Positions 38,101 to 53,100 of a stretch of 64,000 nt of DNA are shown here, piece after piece. How positions within the stretch are numbered: the first letter of the stretch is position 1; each line of letters starts with the position of its first letter. The position numbers and the translations under genes are program-made. The notes under the pieces were generated by a model. That model was not told the DNA's origin and did not search any database. It worked only from the letters and a program-made list of their open reading frames with translations. The DNA is from Struthidea cinerea (Eukaryota > Chordata > Aves > Passeriformes > Corcoracidae): NCBI GenBank assembly GCA_013397865.1, contig VZTI01001048.1, positions 1,426,464 to 1,490,463 on the forward strand, written 5' to 3'.

Positions 38101-41100
38101 AGTAGATTCATATGATTCTTAATTTATCAAAGGAGATTTTTGTTCCACTTAAAGGCATATTTAATTTTCACTGAGTGCCACAGATGTTCTTTATATCTGT
38201 TACAAATATAATTTCATATTTATCACTCTTCCAGGAAACTAGGGCAATTCTTCTTCTGTTTATTGTAAGTATGTACAAAACTGCGTCACTTTAGAATGGG
38301 ATTATTAACAGAGATACAAAATGGGGAAAAAACTATCCTTCTCTGTTTTCTGTAAAAAGAAAACAATCTCTGATTTTACACCTTAGAGATATTGGCTCTG
38401 TGCATTCTGTCATGTCAGACTATTTGTTTATAATTTATTATACTTGATGTGTTCAGGAAGTTTACTTTTGATCATGAACCCATTAGGTAAACAGCAGATA
38501 TGCCGCTTTTTACGATGAGTATTTGTTTATCAGAGAGAATGTATAGTTTTCAATAAAGATAATTTCTCTTCATGTGTATCAGATCAGTACAATTTATTTA
38601 ATTTATTTAATGTGAATAATTGGGACAGCTTGAGTTAGTCCATTATATGCAATGAGGATGCAAAATCTTGTCAGGGTCTGGACAGTTGAGTGTAAATGTT
38701 TTCCAAAAAAATTTCCAGCCCCCAATATTATGTCCAGGTGAAGAGAAATAACCAAAAAGGATCTGCAAATGCTCTTTAAACTTAATCTGATTCTATTTGC
38801 AGTGCTTTCTGTGAACTTTAAAGTGGCTAAATTTTAACTGCTGTGAACACTGACTGAAATTTATCATTGTGTAGAAGGTCAGAGACAAGGACCACGTTTA
38901 TCAGAATTTTATTCATATGTTTCCAGACAGATGCACTTGGAGCTCAGACAGTGCTTGGTGTTCATTTCTGCTGAAAATAGGGGATGAGTAGGCCATGCTC
39001 TCAGACTGCACTTTTCCACAATGTGCTTTTTCAGTACACATCTTCAAATAAAGTTCTAAGAATCAACCTTTAAGCACAACACAGCTATAGCTATAGAGGA
39101 CTGTAGGGCTTGGTTTCAGAGATACTTAAAATTTACCGTCAGGAGCTGGTTAAATACCCAAAAAGACTTTCACTCTAATTTCTGTACTAATAAACACTGC
39201 ATCTGCCTGAGAATGTCACCATTTTGTCATGTAGTGGTCTATTAAATGGCACAGAAAATTTGTACATAATGTGCTGTCAAGGGAAGTAAATCAATATGCA
39301 AAAAATGGATTAGAAAGAAAATGAAAAGTAGATTTGGCTATAGATGCAATTTGCCCTCCTCACATTGGGCCAACCTTCCTTCATCTACAAGTCACCAGTA
39401 AGTCCTGCATGTGCTGCCTGCTGGAACTTTGTGATCCATTGTGCTACTGTGAAAACAAGCAGCACTGTAGCAAACGTTTCCCCAGCATGGCAGTGCAGTA
39501 AGCTCTCTGAGCTGGTTTGTCCCACTTGTATTTCCATTCTGTGGGAATGTGTGCATTCATCCTCTCTCAGGCCAGGCACACATTCACTCAGACACCTATG
39601 TCAGCAAAGATGAGGAATAGCAGTCAGTGCTTGATTACGTTCTTCCCCTTCTGCAAAATCAAACAGTTGATCTTAGGTTGGGGTGGTTGGTTTGCTTGTT
39701 GTTTGGGGGTTTTTTTGGGTTTTGGCTGTTTCGGGTTTCTTTTCCAAAAAAAAAAATTGTGCTTTTGGCCTGAAATTTCGGTCTAAGGGATTTTTTAAAA
39801 AGTTTTTAAATTTCATTTTAAGTAAATGAAAGCTATGAGATTGCAGATAGGGATGAATATAATTTCAAGCTCATACAGAGCTTGTTCTAGCTGTTTAGGG
39901 ACACATTCACAGTAAATTCTGACTGAATAGAGATTTTCCTGCAAGTGAGACCAAAGATCAGTTTTGTGCCAGTGGGAGAGGTGTCTGATGTTTTTTAGAA
40001 TATTCATCAGAAAGATATCAGGGTTGTACATGAGGAAAATTGGCAACATGTTAGCAGTCATAACTGAGGTACATCTGCATAGTAGAGTAACTACCTGTCT
40101 CTTCTCTTACCTATACAGTTGGCCTTTGCAAAAAGAAACTTCACAGTAAATGGTCATAGGTATAATTTGAACTAAATTTCCATGTTTTTAGTCTGTGCGA
40201 AAATGTCAATGCTTGCCTTTAGGCTGGCTTAATATTCAGCTGGGTCATTAAGGCAACTGGGGTCTGTCAGAAAAAAGAGGCAGACAAGATCATGCCAGAT
40301 TTAATAAGTTTAAATAGCACCTGGGGCTGTAATAAGTTCTTTATAAAGAAACAGGTCATGCTGTGTCAGTAGAAACATCTGTCAGCTGCTTAAGAAAAAT
40401 GAATAGATATTTTCCCGATTATGGGGAGGCTGGAGGGAGAAAGGAAAAAATTATAAAAGGCAGAGGGTGTAAAATAAAATTTGACTAACTTTGGCCTGGT
40501 TTGTGAACCACGTACAAAGCCTAGTTACTGTAAAATGCAGTAAATCTTATTTTAATAGTAGCAGAAGATAATTTGCCCTTAGAAACTGAAGAAGCCTCTG
40601 CTTCCAAGCTAAGCTATGATCACTCGTCCACATTCAGCTCTTTTACAGGGATTAAAGACAGTTGTCTGTGAAATAAAGTGCCTCCATTATTTTGAGAGAC
40701 AACAGCGTATGTGCTGCTTGCTCCGTGCTGATGTTGGGTGATAGAATTAGTGCATTGAAACTAGAAACTATTCCTTTAGTAGATTGAACAGCTTTATGCA
40801 TGAGTGCCATTCTTTCACTTCACTCACTCTTCAACAGTTTTTTAACTGCAAGATAAAGTTTGTTTGATTAGCAGAACATGGCAAGGCAGAATGGATGGAT
40901 AAATAAGTGACTGAGGTAAATAGCAATAAGAATCATAATGTCTAAGAGCCCTCTGAATCATACATTAGCTATAAACACTATGTCTGAATAAAAATGAAGA
41001 TGGCTTTCAGTGGAACAACAATCTTATTGGGAATCAGGGCAACTAATTCAATACAGCCTTAAAGGGAAGAAGATTTGCAGGCTGCTATGACATTGAAACC

Positions 41101-44100
41101 TGGTAATAGTGAAAAGAGTTGTGATGAGCCAGGAAGTATAGCATGAGAGATTAGGAAGGAAAAGAAGAGGTCATATCTTTTTAGGTGGCTATAGCACATC
41201 ACTGCACTCTGATTGGCACACAGTGATTCCAGTCTAGTGCCAGAGATCAACTAAATACTCCTACAGCTTGCCATATGTGGGATAAAATAAATCACTACTC
41301 CCTTTTTGTGGAATAAATTAGTATCAAATACTAGGAATAGAATTTCTGGTATCTAGTATGTTGGGTATTTCATACCATTCTATGAAATCAGGTAAATAAA
41401 CCACTAGTGTTTTACAATGAAGTAGAATATTGATTCAAACAAAAGGGATTAATGTAGGAATTATTATAACTCTCTAAACACTACCTTCATTTGTATTGTG
41501 TGGCGAGTGCTTGAGACTGGCCCTGGTGGAATAATGAAAAGTGGGAACAGGTGATTCTGTATTTAGGCTAATCTACTTGCTTTGAAGGTACCAAGTCTAA
41601 ATTTGCTACTGCAAGTCATCAGCAATACTAAGAGTTGTAAAATACTGGCAAAAGTAGTAACTTTTCCATCCCATCACAGTCCCTTTCACAAGGCTGTTTG
41701 CTTTGGCTTTGTGCAGGGTATCAAAGCTTGGCCCACTGAATGTCTGCACTCCAGTCACTGCTCATAAATCAGGTGAAAATCACTCTATGAAACATGACTT
41801 GTCATGGTTTTGTGTATAGAAGGCTATGCTGTTTTCCCTTAAAACATGTGTTTTCCCTTAAAAAATGTGTAAGCCTGTCATGAGCACTTGGAATTTCAGA
41901 ACAGCTTTTGCACGTGCAAGAGGAAATGCTTACCATAAAACCAGGAAACTCCAATTGCCTCCATTAGAACAGCAAACAATATTGAAGTCCCAGCTGCAAA
42001 TGTGTCCAGAAGTGTGAGCACATAAATTCCACCCTGCAACGGGGAGTTAAAAGATGCCACAAAGCGAAGTTACAAATAAAATCATCTTAGTAGTTCAGTA
42101 TCTACTTAACAGAAATCTGCTTTACTTGAAGCATTATCTTAACCCAAGTATTTTAATTTGGATCTGATGCTGCAGACACAGGTTCGTAGCTGCATACAAA
42201 ATAGTGGAATCAGACTTGCAACTCTTCTAAAGAGGCTTCTTTTCACCCATGTCCTCACTTTACTGGGAAACAGAAACCTCAGCTTAGATTAGTGAGTTCT
42301 CTTGGCACTCTTGTTCAGTGGAAGTTTGGGCAAATGATCAGCAGCTTGTAGGGCAGGGCCTGTCTACAGCAGTTAATGACGAACTTCCTAAATTAATGGC
42401 AGGAATAGAGCACTCCAAGAGTTTCCATAGGCCACTATCAATCAGTTTGTTCCTAAGGCCACTTGTTCTGCAGGCCAGTGAATCTGCAGGGTTGGTCTGA
42501 TGTCTCCTTGTCCCTGACTGCCTGCATCTCTCTTGCCCACTGCTCTTCTAAAGGCAGAAGATTATGTTAATTCCGTCACCAGCACAGCAAGAAGCTGCTG
42601 TGCCCTGTTTAGTCTCTGGGCTGTGGTATTTGCAAACCTTTGCTCAGTAGAGACAGCAAAACTTGTCTTCCTTCACAAAAGCACATTTTCTGCTTCAGTG
42701 GTTCATGACTGAGGACTGGAAATGCATTTACTAAAGTCTTGTTTCATTGATATTTCTTTTAGCTGCAATGTGGCTACTTTTTGCTGTGTTTTACAATGTG
42801 GTGTGTATTTGTGTAAATTACTGCTCATTTCACTGAGTTTGGGCTAAAGAGGAATGGAAGACCATGAGATCCAGATTTGTTTCAAAATGAACCCGGTGAA
42901 GTGTTTCAGGAAACTCTTTGTCACATGTAAACAACTGAAATGTTTGTGGTTGCAGTAGATTTTTGTTAAAATGTCTTTTTACAACCAAACTTAATCTGGT
43001 TATGCCTGTTCAGAAGGAGAGGAACAGAGGAATTATTTGCTGTGTTTTTTAACACCAATGGTATAAATAGCACTTGTACTGTTTAGATCTGTAGGTGATT
43101 TTAGTCTCTGTAATCAGTTGCCTTTTTTTTTAAAAGATGTTTTTCTGAAACAGCTGTGCATATTTACAAAAATAGGAGACTAGTACTTAGGTCTTGTCTA
43201 GGTTTTTAATTCTGTGGGGACTTGTCCGGAAATTGAATGAACTTTTGTTGTTGTGTTAGAAAATGTTGCATATGGAATGACATTTGAGTTTGACCTCTTG
43301 TTTTTGCTCTACACCTTCTCCAAATGAATGCCTTTGCAGTCAAACTTAGAAAAGTGAATTACTAATATGATTTTGTAAGAAACAAATTTGTTTCAGAAAC
43401 AGCTACTTTTGAAAATACAGCCTTAAAAATACAGGGGAAAAAAAAAAATCAAACGTTAATTTCATGTGATGTTCTCGCAAGGGTTTTTCTTTTTATTTTT
43501 TATGCATTAGAAATATTGTTCCTCAGTTACATGAACCAATACATTTGGACAATTCTGGACAGTTTTGTGAATTCCAGCTGGAGAGGTAAACTCAAGTCTA
43601 AACAGGTGCCATTATTTAAAAGCTAGAGTTAGGTCGTTATCTTGAATAGCTACAGCTCACTTGGAGGCAGTGGAATTGCACCCACTGGCACCTATTCAGG
43701 TTCTTAACACTGAATTTATTCTGATATTGTAGTTCAGGAACTTTCATTCCAGTTGAAACTTTGAATAAACAAGAGCATGTTCAAGTTTTAGGTATCAGTA
43801 GGAATACTATGGTATTAAAAGGATAGGTGTTTTAAATTATGTATCTATTTATAGAGTCTCAAATGTTTCTCAGTTTGAGGAAACTGGAGTGAAAATATTG
43901 GGGTATTTTAGTGTAGAAAGAACTTAGTTATTTATAAACATATGCCATTTCACTAATCTTAAGAATAGATGTAGAAACCATTTCTAGGAATGGAGAGAGG
44001 CTCAGCACATCTGCTTTCGTGGTGGTTTCCCCAAGTTTCAGATGTTTTCTGACAGTTTTGGCATCTTTGCTAACAGGTCCCTTTGCTTTTTTCATGGTCA

Positions 44101-47100
44101 AAAAAAAAGAAAGTTCTCTCCAGCCTAGAACACTGTGATTCTCATTGCTTAATTAGTTATCAAATACTAGATGAGGCAAAACATTCAGTCTGATGGTAGT
44201 GATAAATACAGGTTACTAGATGTTCAGGGTAAGTTTTCTGTGTGCTTTATCTGGTGTTAAAAGATGTCAAGATTTAAGGTACATGAAGGAACATTAAGAA
44301 ACAAGGTGGAGAGAGGAGATCATTATCATCACCACACTCCTTTCACAAGAAGTGAGTGTCTCTTACTTTCTTCAAGAAGAGAACAGCCAGGTGGTCTGGT
44401 CACTTGAAATTCTTAGTTCTTCACAGAGGAATAAGCACTCTACACAGTTCCATCTAATGTGACTAAAAAATCCAAAACCAAACAAAAAAACCCCCAAACA
44501 AACACAAAAGAAAGCACACAGAACCAAACAAACCCAGCAGTAGCACAGACAGTTCTTTGGAACAAAGATTTGTAGGCTTGATTGATAGCAAATGATCTTG
44601 TGCCAAAAACCAGAGAAACTTCATATATGTAAGATTGAAAGTGATGTTCTGAACAGAAGTTGTTTAAGAACTAAAATTTATAATAAAAACAGTTGTCTAA
44701 ACCTATCCATATTTCATCGGACAGGGTTAATGGCATTTTTAAGGTAACATTTTGATGGAAACTTTTGTTGTACTTACATTGGTAATACAAAAAAGGGCAA
44801 GTAGGAAAGTGCCAAAGGAAACACCAAAGGTGAAGAGCTTTCTGTGCTGCTTCAGAAGGTGGAAATCATCTGCCAAGCCAGTGATGACAGCCTCCATCCC
44901 ACCCATCTGAGGAAGGGAAGACAAGAGCTCTGGTTAAATGCTACTGACTGTTGGAAATACAGACTGAAGAATGCAAAGCAGTTTGTGTAATTAATTCCCA
45001 ACGACTCTGTGATTTCTGACATTTCAGCTGTAAGTCACTGCTGTTATGAGGCTTTATTTTCTTCTGGTAAAGGACCGAGTTGGGGAACTGGGCATCAAGA
45101 GCGGTGGTTGTTGCCTCCATAGCCGTATCCTCAGTCGAGCCTCTTTGCTGACTCAACAGAACAATAAGTAGACAGTACTTTGGAGAAAATAATATACATT
45201 TTAATAAACTCTGGGGAAAAAGCTGGTAGCTGAAGTAACTAAGCTCCTTAAGATATTTCTTGAATAAAGACAGGCACAACAAGTATGTAAAGGAAGTGTA
45301 CTGAACAAAGATTGACTTTAGCCGTTGATTAACGAAATCCAGCTTGACAGACGTTTTTACAGATCTGGAAGAATTACTACAAAGGAAGCTTGATGTAATT
45401 TTTTTTGTTGTTGACAACATGAAAGAATTTTACTTTGCTTTCTAGAAGTTAACGCTGAATATTAGCCATTGTTTTGCAATACACGAAAGGTACTTTCCAA
45501 GTTTTCATTTAAAACGCTGGATTATGTAGGCATTTATGAGTTTTAGTTTCTTTCTATTAATGAAAACATTCTGCCCCCGCTCCAACAAAAAGCTATGAAA
45601 ATTAATTTCAATTTTTTGTCATAGTAAACAAATTTATTTAATATTTTAGAGAGGCTTAATTCTATGCTTTTTGTGATGCTGAAAGACCACAGCAAAACCT
45701 GGAGTGCTTGGTGCAATACAATAGTTGATAAGCAGGTGCTGACATAGCCCGTCCCTTTCCTATAAGCATTTGATTAAAATATTCCTGGTTGAAATCAGTA
45801 GCAGAGAATTCTCACCATAAAAAGTACTGCAGGACCCGAGTTTTCTTTGGGAAGTTGATAGATCTTCAACCAGTAAATCTTTCCTCTTTTAGAAGGAAAG
45901 AACTAAACTTGTTCACTAGTTCACTGTGTTTTAATTAGCTCCAAAAGAAAGAGTTTTCTCCACTTGTAGGAAAAGTGTGTTCTGCAATCTAAAGCCCTGT
46001 GTCTTTGACACTCATATGTTTCTTTACATTATCCTACATTTACTGCAGTTGCAAAGTTAACTCTTTTGGATCTAGACACTTCTGAGCATGAGTTTTCTTC
46101 TTCATTCTGCCCTTTTCCTACTGGTCATTCTTGTCCTTTCACTGTGCTAAACCCTTCATTGAAACCTTCATTTCACTCCTTCGTATTTGCTTACAGTTGA
46201 AAAATGGCCAAGCTACAGACCCAGATATAATCTTCACTCAAACTTTTGTCTAAGGATCCAGATCTTAGTCTATATGGACAAACTTCATCGAACCTCAGCT
46301 GGAATCCAAAATCCAAACGCTTTGGAAATATTTAGGCCTGAATTTGACCTTTACAGCTCAGCCCTCACTCCACAAGATCTCATTCAGCTATTTGCCAATG
46401 ATTATCAAAGCTTCCTGCTGCAACCCCATTTTTTCTAGTTTTGCTCTTCTCCATATCAGTTCATTCTATCCCTTTCTTATCCTTGAAAAGGAATGAATTT
46501 TCCTGAAGTTGTAAGCAATGAAAACCCTGTTTTACCATTTCCAGGAAAAAATTCTTAGGTCAACTTTGTACATTCTGAACTTCAAAAGATAATTCTATGC
46601 TTTGGAATAGTAAGAAACCCCTACCCTACTATAGAGGATGAAAGTTTGTCCATAGTTCACTATTCCTTGAAAACCCTATTTGGTTTTCCAGAAATTAATC
46701 AATCTTTAAGCTAAATATAACAGGATGTCTTGATATCTCTTTGGCAAGAACAAAGCAGTACAAAAGTTGTTTGGGGACTTGGAATGTTTTCTGGGATGAA
46801 GTTCCTGTGATCCTGAATATTGCGGTGGGGTAAAACTTACCATATTATGGAAAGAGAAAATACACTTGTTAGACTAGACATTTAACAGTAAGATTATAGG
46901 AAAATGAAACCACTGTGGAAATATTCTGGCGTGATTTTAAAATTGTGATTAAATTTACAGGAAATTCTGTATCATGGCTTGTAGAAAAACAATGGGAGTA
47001 CCTTCAGGCATTAATCTGAGCAGATTAATGGATTTCAGCATGTATACTGTAAGCCTTTCTAGAAACCACTCTACTCAATGTCTTACTTGTGTTTTGCAAG

Positions 47101-50100
47101 CAGGGCTCCAAAACCTTTTTGCAGGTTCATAGTAGTAATAGTTCAGTTGGGTCATACCTTTAAATATAATAACTGTTGATGAACAGCCCCTCTGTAAGGT
47201 CATAAAAAAGTAGCAGGGAGTAAATATTTACTGGATTGTAAAAGGTTTAATCTTTTCCTAAACCTCTTAATGATTGAGAGTCTTTATAATACATGGAGTA
47301 ATAGTATTGCTATATTATCTGTGACTGTGACAACAGATTTTGGGAATGTACAGAATGTTTATTTGAAATGTAACCCTCTGCTTACGGCTGATGCCTCTGC
47401 AGTTATAGAATATAACAGGAAAAGAACAATGTCAAGGCTAGAAGGAAAAAAAGTACTCACAGAACTGTCGATGCCAAGAGTAAGGAGCATGATGAAGAAC
47501 ACCACAGCCCAAAATGTAGATCCTGAAAGAGTTGAAATTGCCTCTGGGTACAGGATGAAAACTAAACCAGCTCCTGGAATAGAAATGCGGAAAGAAAGGT
47601 GTCACTAAATGATGTTTCTTGTCTTCACAAAAGTGTTCATTTTAATAAGATAAATCATGACTAAATTTCATTTCAGTCCTTGTCACACTCTGAGTACCTG
47701 TTAAAACAAAATTTGCATTATACCAAAATATATCTAAAATGCTTTAAATTATTTACTCATGATGGTTTGGTATTATAGCCCTGTCCTATTCTTTTCCACT
47801 TCAAATAACCTTTTATGGGATTTGCAACCTTACTAGTTATTTTTCAGCTTTGTAGTGGAGAAGGAATTATGTGGATGTGGCACTGTTCACTGTTTGGCAA
47901 GTGAATTCTTGGATGTGATGAGAGGTGCAGGAGCTGAGACCATGGGTGACCTGTTCCTAGTGAAAGGACTATAGAGCTGAGCTTAGCAGAACCATCAAAA
48001 CCAGTCCCTGTGGCGCTGAGCAGCAATACTTTTGTAAGATACCATCCAGTGGTAAATACCTGTTTGTTGAATGGGCAAAACCTGTGGGGGCAAGAGGCTG
48101 GGGAACTTCAATTCAGTAGAGGTGAGGTGAATCAATACCATTTAGAGTTCACATTTCAACAAGGGATTTAAACACAGAGTTCTTGTTTCAAGTAAATTAA
48201 TTCAGTTCACTTCTGTGATATTTTCACACACTCATTGGAAACAAATATAAACACATTTGCAAAGAAATGGTGGACAAAAAGGGGTAAAATGAATATAAAA
48301 TTAACTGCCTACCTTCAGTAGCTACATCCTCAATTTTAACTTTGTGCTCATGAGCCATGTAGCCCAATATGGAGAAAATTGCAAATCCTGAGATGAAGCT
48401 TGTGACACAGTTAATGGTGCTAGTCAGCAAAGCATCCCTATGCATGGAGAGAAGAACAGCCCAGTAAGAAAAAACTGTGAGAACCAGATGGGTATTGTCT
48501 TTAATATTTTTTCCCCACATCCTTCAGTTCACAATGCATTTATAATACGTGTACTTTCTGAATTTATATTTCATGGGAAAAGTGATGCTTGTTTTCATTC
48601 CAAATTGGAACGTTAAGAAAACATCTAAATGTTGGAATTTCTCTGAAGGTGCAGAGTGATTCTGGTTGAATTTCCATGGTGGTGATTCAGCAAAACACTT
48701 ACAAACTGACTTGATTTAAAGTGCATTCCTAAACTGGAGCGCAATGTAAAATATCAGAAATATAATCCCAAAGCACAGAAACCCTTCTGGAAGCTGGAAT
48801 CTTTCTGCGTTTAGTTCCTGGACCAATAAGATTTCATCCTGTGTTCACTGTTGCGCTTAATGGTACTTTTGAAAGGCAAACACCAGCACAGTTTACACAG
48901 CTGTCTAAAGTCCAGACCTAATCCCATTCTGCTTTGCAGTGCAGCAGACATCTTGGCAGGTTCCTGTTACTAAAATTTCAGTAGGGAAGACAGTGTTTCA
49001 AGATTTGGGTTGGTTACTATGTCTACACAAAACTCACCATCATTAATATATGACTGAAGATAAAACGATAGCTTAATACTTATTTCAGCTGCAGTCAGAG
49101 TAAAATAGTATAATTTTGCAGCAGTAATGGAAGAATAAGCTCTTACCTGTAGCAGTTGTTGTCAAACTTATTGTAACTGGCAAATGCAATTAAAACGCCA
49201 AACCCAGCTCCTAAGGAGTAAAATATCTGAGTAGCTGCATCAATCCATACCTGCATAATGACACCAACATTGCCAGTGTCAGTGCAGTCCACAAGGATAC
49301 ATCAGGAGAAAAGCAAGACAACTGGCTTTTGGAAAACAATTGGCATTCGTGCTGATGGGAGTGTAAGTGTCACATGGAGCATGGCCCTGGTCTGGAGTGG
49401 CCTGGCCTGAGGTGGTGAGGCTGGAGCAGTGGGCAAGTCCTCAGTGCACACACACACACTGCTGCCCTGGTGGGCTGTGCAGCAGGACATGTACTGCTGA
49501 GATTTTACCCAGTACGGAAACGATTGCAGGGTTTTTCTCCTGGGTGACAGAAATACACTTCCAATAGTTCTTGTTCCAAGCTAGCTTGGAATGTACAACC
49601 AGAAAGCTAAAAATAGTTAATGGGTCAAGAGTTATAGGACATTCTCTTTCCCATACTAGAGCTTCCTTTGTGTGACTATTAGTGCACTTTACAGAGTACT
49701 TTCCTGATTCAGGAGCTGAAGCATGAGTGATGTGCTGTGAACAGAACCATGCACATTATCTCTCAGCTTTCTCACTTAGTTGGAGAAAGAGTTATTTCTG
49801 TGATAGTCATTAAATTTCAGTTTAGATGCAGCATGATCATTTTAAGGATGGTCCACTAAGAAAAAGATTTTAAAAGCTATAACATTTTCTAAAGTGTCCC
49901 TCCATACCAACATCCATTTATCCAGTCAGGAACAATGCCACAGTCCTGGTTCCCTGAACGAGAGCCCTGAGAATAGCCTACCTTGGTTAATGAGGGTTTC
50001 CCCTTTTCTGTTCTTACACAGAGATATTTAAACAAGCATCTTCAACAGAGGTCAGTGGTGTGAATAATACTCAACATTTCTCAAAACGAGATCTGCAATG

Positions 50101-53100
50101 TTTGATTAAATCTGCCAAGAACTCTGAAAGAACTATGAAAAGCTCTGGAATTCATCATTCATCCATCTCTACAAAATCAGATATATTAGATCTATTCAGC
50201 AGCTGCTTTCTAAGAAATCTAAGCAGTTTATGAGCTCCGTCTGCATTGGGATTTTAGTGCAACACTTTCATATTTGGCCCAGTGGAAAGCAAGAGAGTGC
50301 CTTATCCCGTGCTGACATGATATATGAAAGCACTTAGGCTGGTGATCACTTCTTTTCTCAACATAGATGATAGATGCTTTCAACTGCTGCCTGCTGGAGA
50401 CTGGAAACCACTTACGGTACTCTGGGTTTGTAGAAAAACCTAATTTTACAAACTGTGAAGAGTTGATTACTTGAAAGATAATATGAAGAGCAGTCTATGA
50501 AGTGTTTATTGCTAACCAGTGGATGGGAGGATATGATTTTCTCAAATTGTAATTCATACAGGTTTGTTTTTTTCTTTCAATGAATAACAAAACAATCCTG
50601 TAACCTTAATTCCATACTCATTATTTTTATATACCAGTTACATCTTAATATTCTATTTTCACACAAAGGTTGAAATCAAATAGGGTTGTACTGTCTGAAA
50701 AGCATTTATGTGGATAAGAATGCAGAAGGAGGGATGCAAAACCACTTATATTTGTTCTCGTTTTTTAAAAAAATTCAGATAACTTTTGTTGTTAACAAAA
50801 TTCCTGAAAAATTTTAACATCAATTTTGTTTAAACTCTAACCAGATCTGTGTATTGCCACCATAAGGCACTTGTTTCTAGTGTTTCTGTGTATCTTTTGT
50901 ATCTTGCCAGTGCAGTTGTACTCACCCTTTCTTACTATTCAAGCACACTTAAGCATGTGCTTAAGTCCTGTTGACTCAAGTAAGAGAGCACCTGCTGCCT
51001 CCCAAAAGATTTAAGCACATGCTGAAGTATCTGTTGAGTAAGAGTCTTGGCTCATAGTAGGTGATTAGGAAACAAATGGAGACGATCAAGGTGAAGGGAA
51101 AGAAGGGCAGAAACCAGAAATTCCTTTGCAATTAAGATAAAATGCAAAGCATTCTCTTTGTTCTGACCAAGCAGGATGTAAGACAGCAGGGCTCGTTCTG
51201 CAGTTCATGCTCATGTTTCTCATTTTCATGGCTTCTGATCGATGCATAGTTTAATATATTTTATGATAGGATATTGTTTTTATATGTATTAAAGATAAAC
51301 AAATAGAAACATTAAACAGTAGGCAGTCATCAGGCTTTCCAGCTTTCTTGAGTGTTTATGCCATTTTAACTTTTGTGCATATTCAGTGCAGTGCAGTTCG
51401 TGGCTCCAGTAAGTGGGGCACACCTTGACAGCGATCTCAGGGCTTTTAGAAGAGCATTGCCAAAGCCCTCCGTGGGTCAATACTGTTTGTGATTTAGGAT
51501 GTTTCTTTGTTAGATTCTTCATTTGGAAGAAATAAAAAAATCATCAGTCACATCCAGGGATGCACTGACATAGAAATGAAGTGGGATTATATTCTTTGGA
51601 GCCTGAGGACAAAGATTAAACACACAAGGCTATTGCAGCAGCAGGGATCCCGGTCTCCAAGAGGGGAAGGGCTGATATGACAAAGCAGTTAGTGACACTT
51701 CTCAGCATAAGTGATCTTCAGTCTTTTATTATCCTAGTGTAACTTTTTGTTGTTGTTGTTGTCTGAAAAATTTAGTCTTAGAAACAAATAACTTTAGGGT
51801 CATCTAAATAGCAGCTGCAGAAATATTAAGCCAAGAAAGAGCAGCACACAGAATATCCTTCCAGAAGCAGAAGGCAGATATGGAGGCCTGGATTCTGAGC
51901 TGGTGCAAGCTGGTACGGCTCCACAGACATCTAATTGAAATGGTGATGTTTTTATATAAAATATATAAGAAAAATATAAGCACCTGCTTTGTTCATCTTT
52001 GCATATTTGTATTTGTTGTATGCATAAATGTGAATTACTGGGGTGGCTACTTCCTTGTGACAAAGGTGGATGAAAATCCCATATTTGAAGTTTGATTTGA
52101 TTATTCCAAAATAGAGATGGGTTCTGGGTCTGTTTTAGAAGAAATGCCTGTTTTCAAATTTAGTATTAAAAAGTCAGGAAAGTATTTTTTGGCTAAGAAT
52201 ATAAAAAATATAAGTATTCTAAAACTTGAGGTCTTTTAATAATTCAGGAAAAATCAACATCATAGGAAAGGTACAGTGCAACTATGGCCAGACTGCAGAC
52301 ATTTCTGAAAGCTGCAATTTTTTTAAGATGATGCATTTCCTTCTAGTAAAATGATGTTGTCTCTTTTCAGATTTATAACCATTTGAACGGCCTTGTGACC
52401 CATCCATAGAGATACTACTGTCTTGTAAATTATTTATGCTGTTTTCAGAATAGTAGAGGGGTAAAATATCTCTGTAGTCTTTGTTCTTTGTAGATCTGAA
52501 ATGCTGCTAATTTCATTTTATTAGTGACTATACTTGTAGATTTTGCTTTACAGTGTACGAAGTAAGTCTTAGTTCCAAGGGACTCCATGAATTGGGTGGG
52601 TTTGGATACACTTAATGTTGTTAGTGTTGTTCAATGATACAGTGAAATGTACATTACTTTCAATAGTAAGATAAGAACACCATACTGTTGAAAATCTTAT
52701 TTGTGTGAAGAACCATGGTTTGATTAGGTCAGTTAGTCTTGACTTCACATGATTAGCAAGGTTTGCATAGGCCAGGATTTTTGTTTTCTAGGTTAATATT
52801 TAAGCTAGTGATTCAGAAAGCAAGATTTTCTTCTTGGGGGAATCCTTACCCTTTTGAGTACTAAATTTTTGCATTACTCCATTTTGCTGTATAAAGGATA
52901 TTGCAGTTTATTGGGTGCAGTCAAAGCATGGACTGTTTTAAGGGTCTGCCACACCTGTAAGTGCCTTCACATGGGTGTTTTGTGATCTGAATTGTTTGGG
53001 TTCAGTGTGAGATAGTTCTGTTTTGGAGAGTATTGGAAAGTTAAACTGTCAGAGACAGTGGACTAGTGCTTAAGCAGAAGCATGGCTATTTAATTTCAGA

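Larger units (their letters stand above)
37720..41933 (-). other. SLC6A2: SLC6A2 intron after TM10
   Basis: 4214 bases, phase 1. It contains a GT-rich low-complexity tract (39675-39757) and a 19-bp tandem duplication (41831-41868). Confidence 0.85.

Noticed and set aside
44941..45420. 159-codon open frame on the minus strand, the longest in the window
   Set aside because: It lies wholly in the SLC6A2 intron before the exon at 44906, ends before that exon, resembles no known family and has no splice or promoter support. AT-poor stop distribution by chance is sufficient.
47270..47608. 112-codon plus-strand open frame
   Set aside because: It spans the SLC6A2 ECL4/TM8 exon in antisense; the openness reflects the real coding frame on the other strand.
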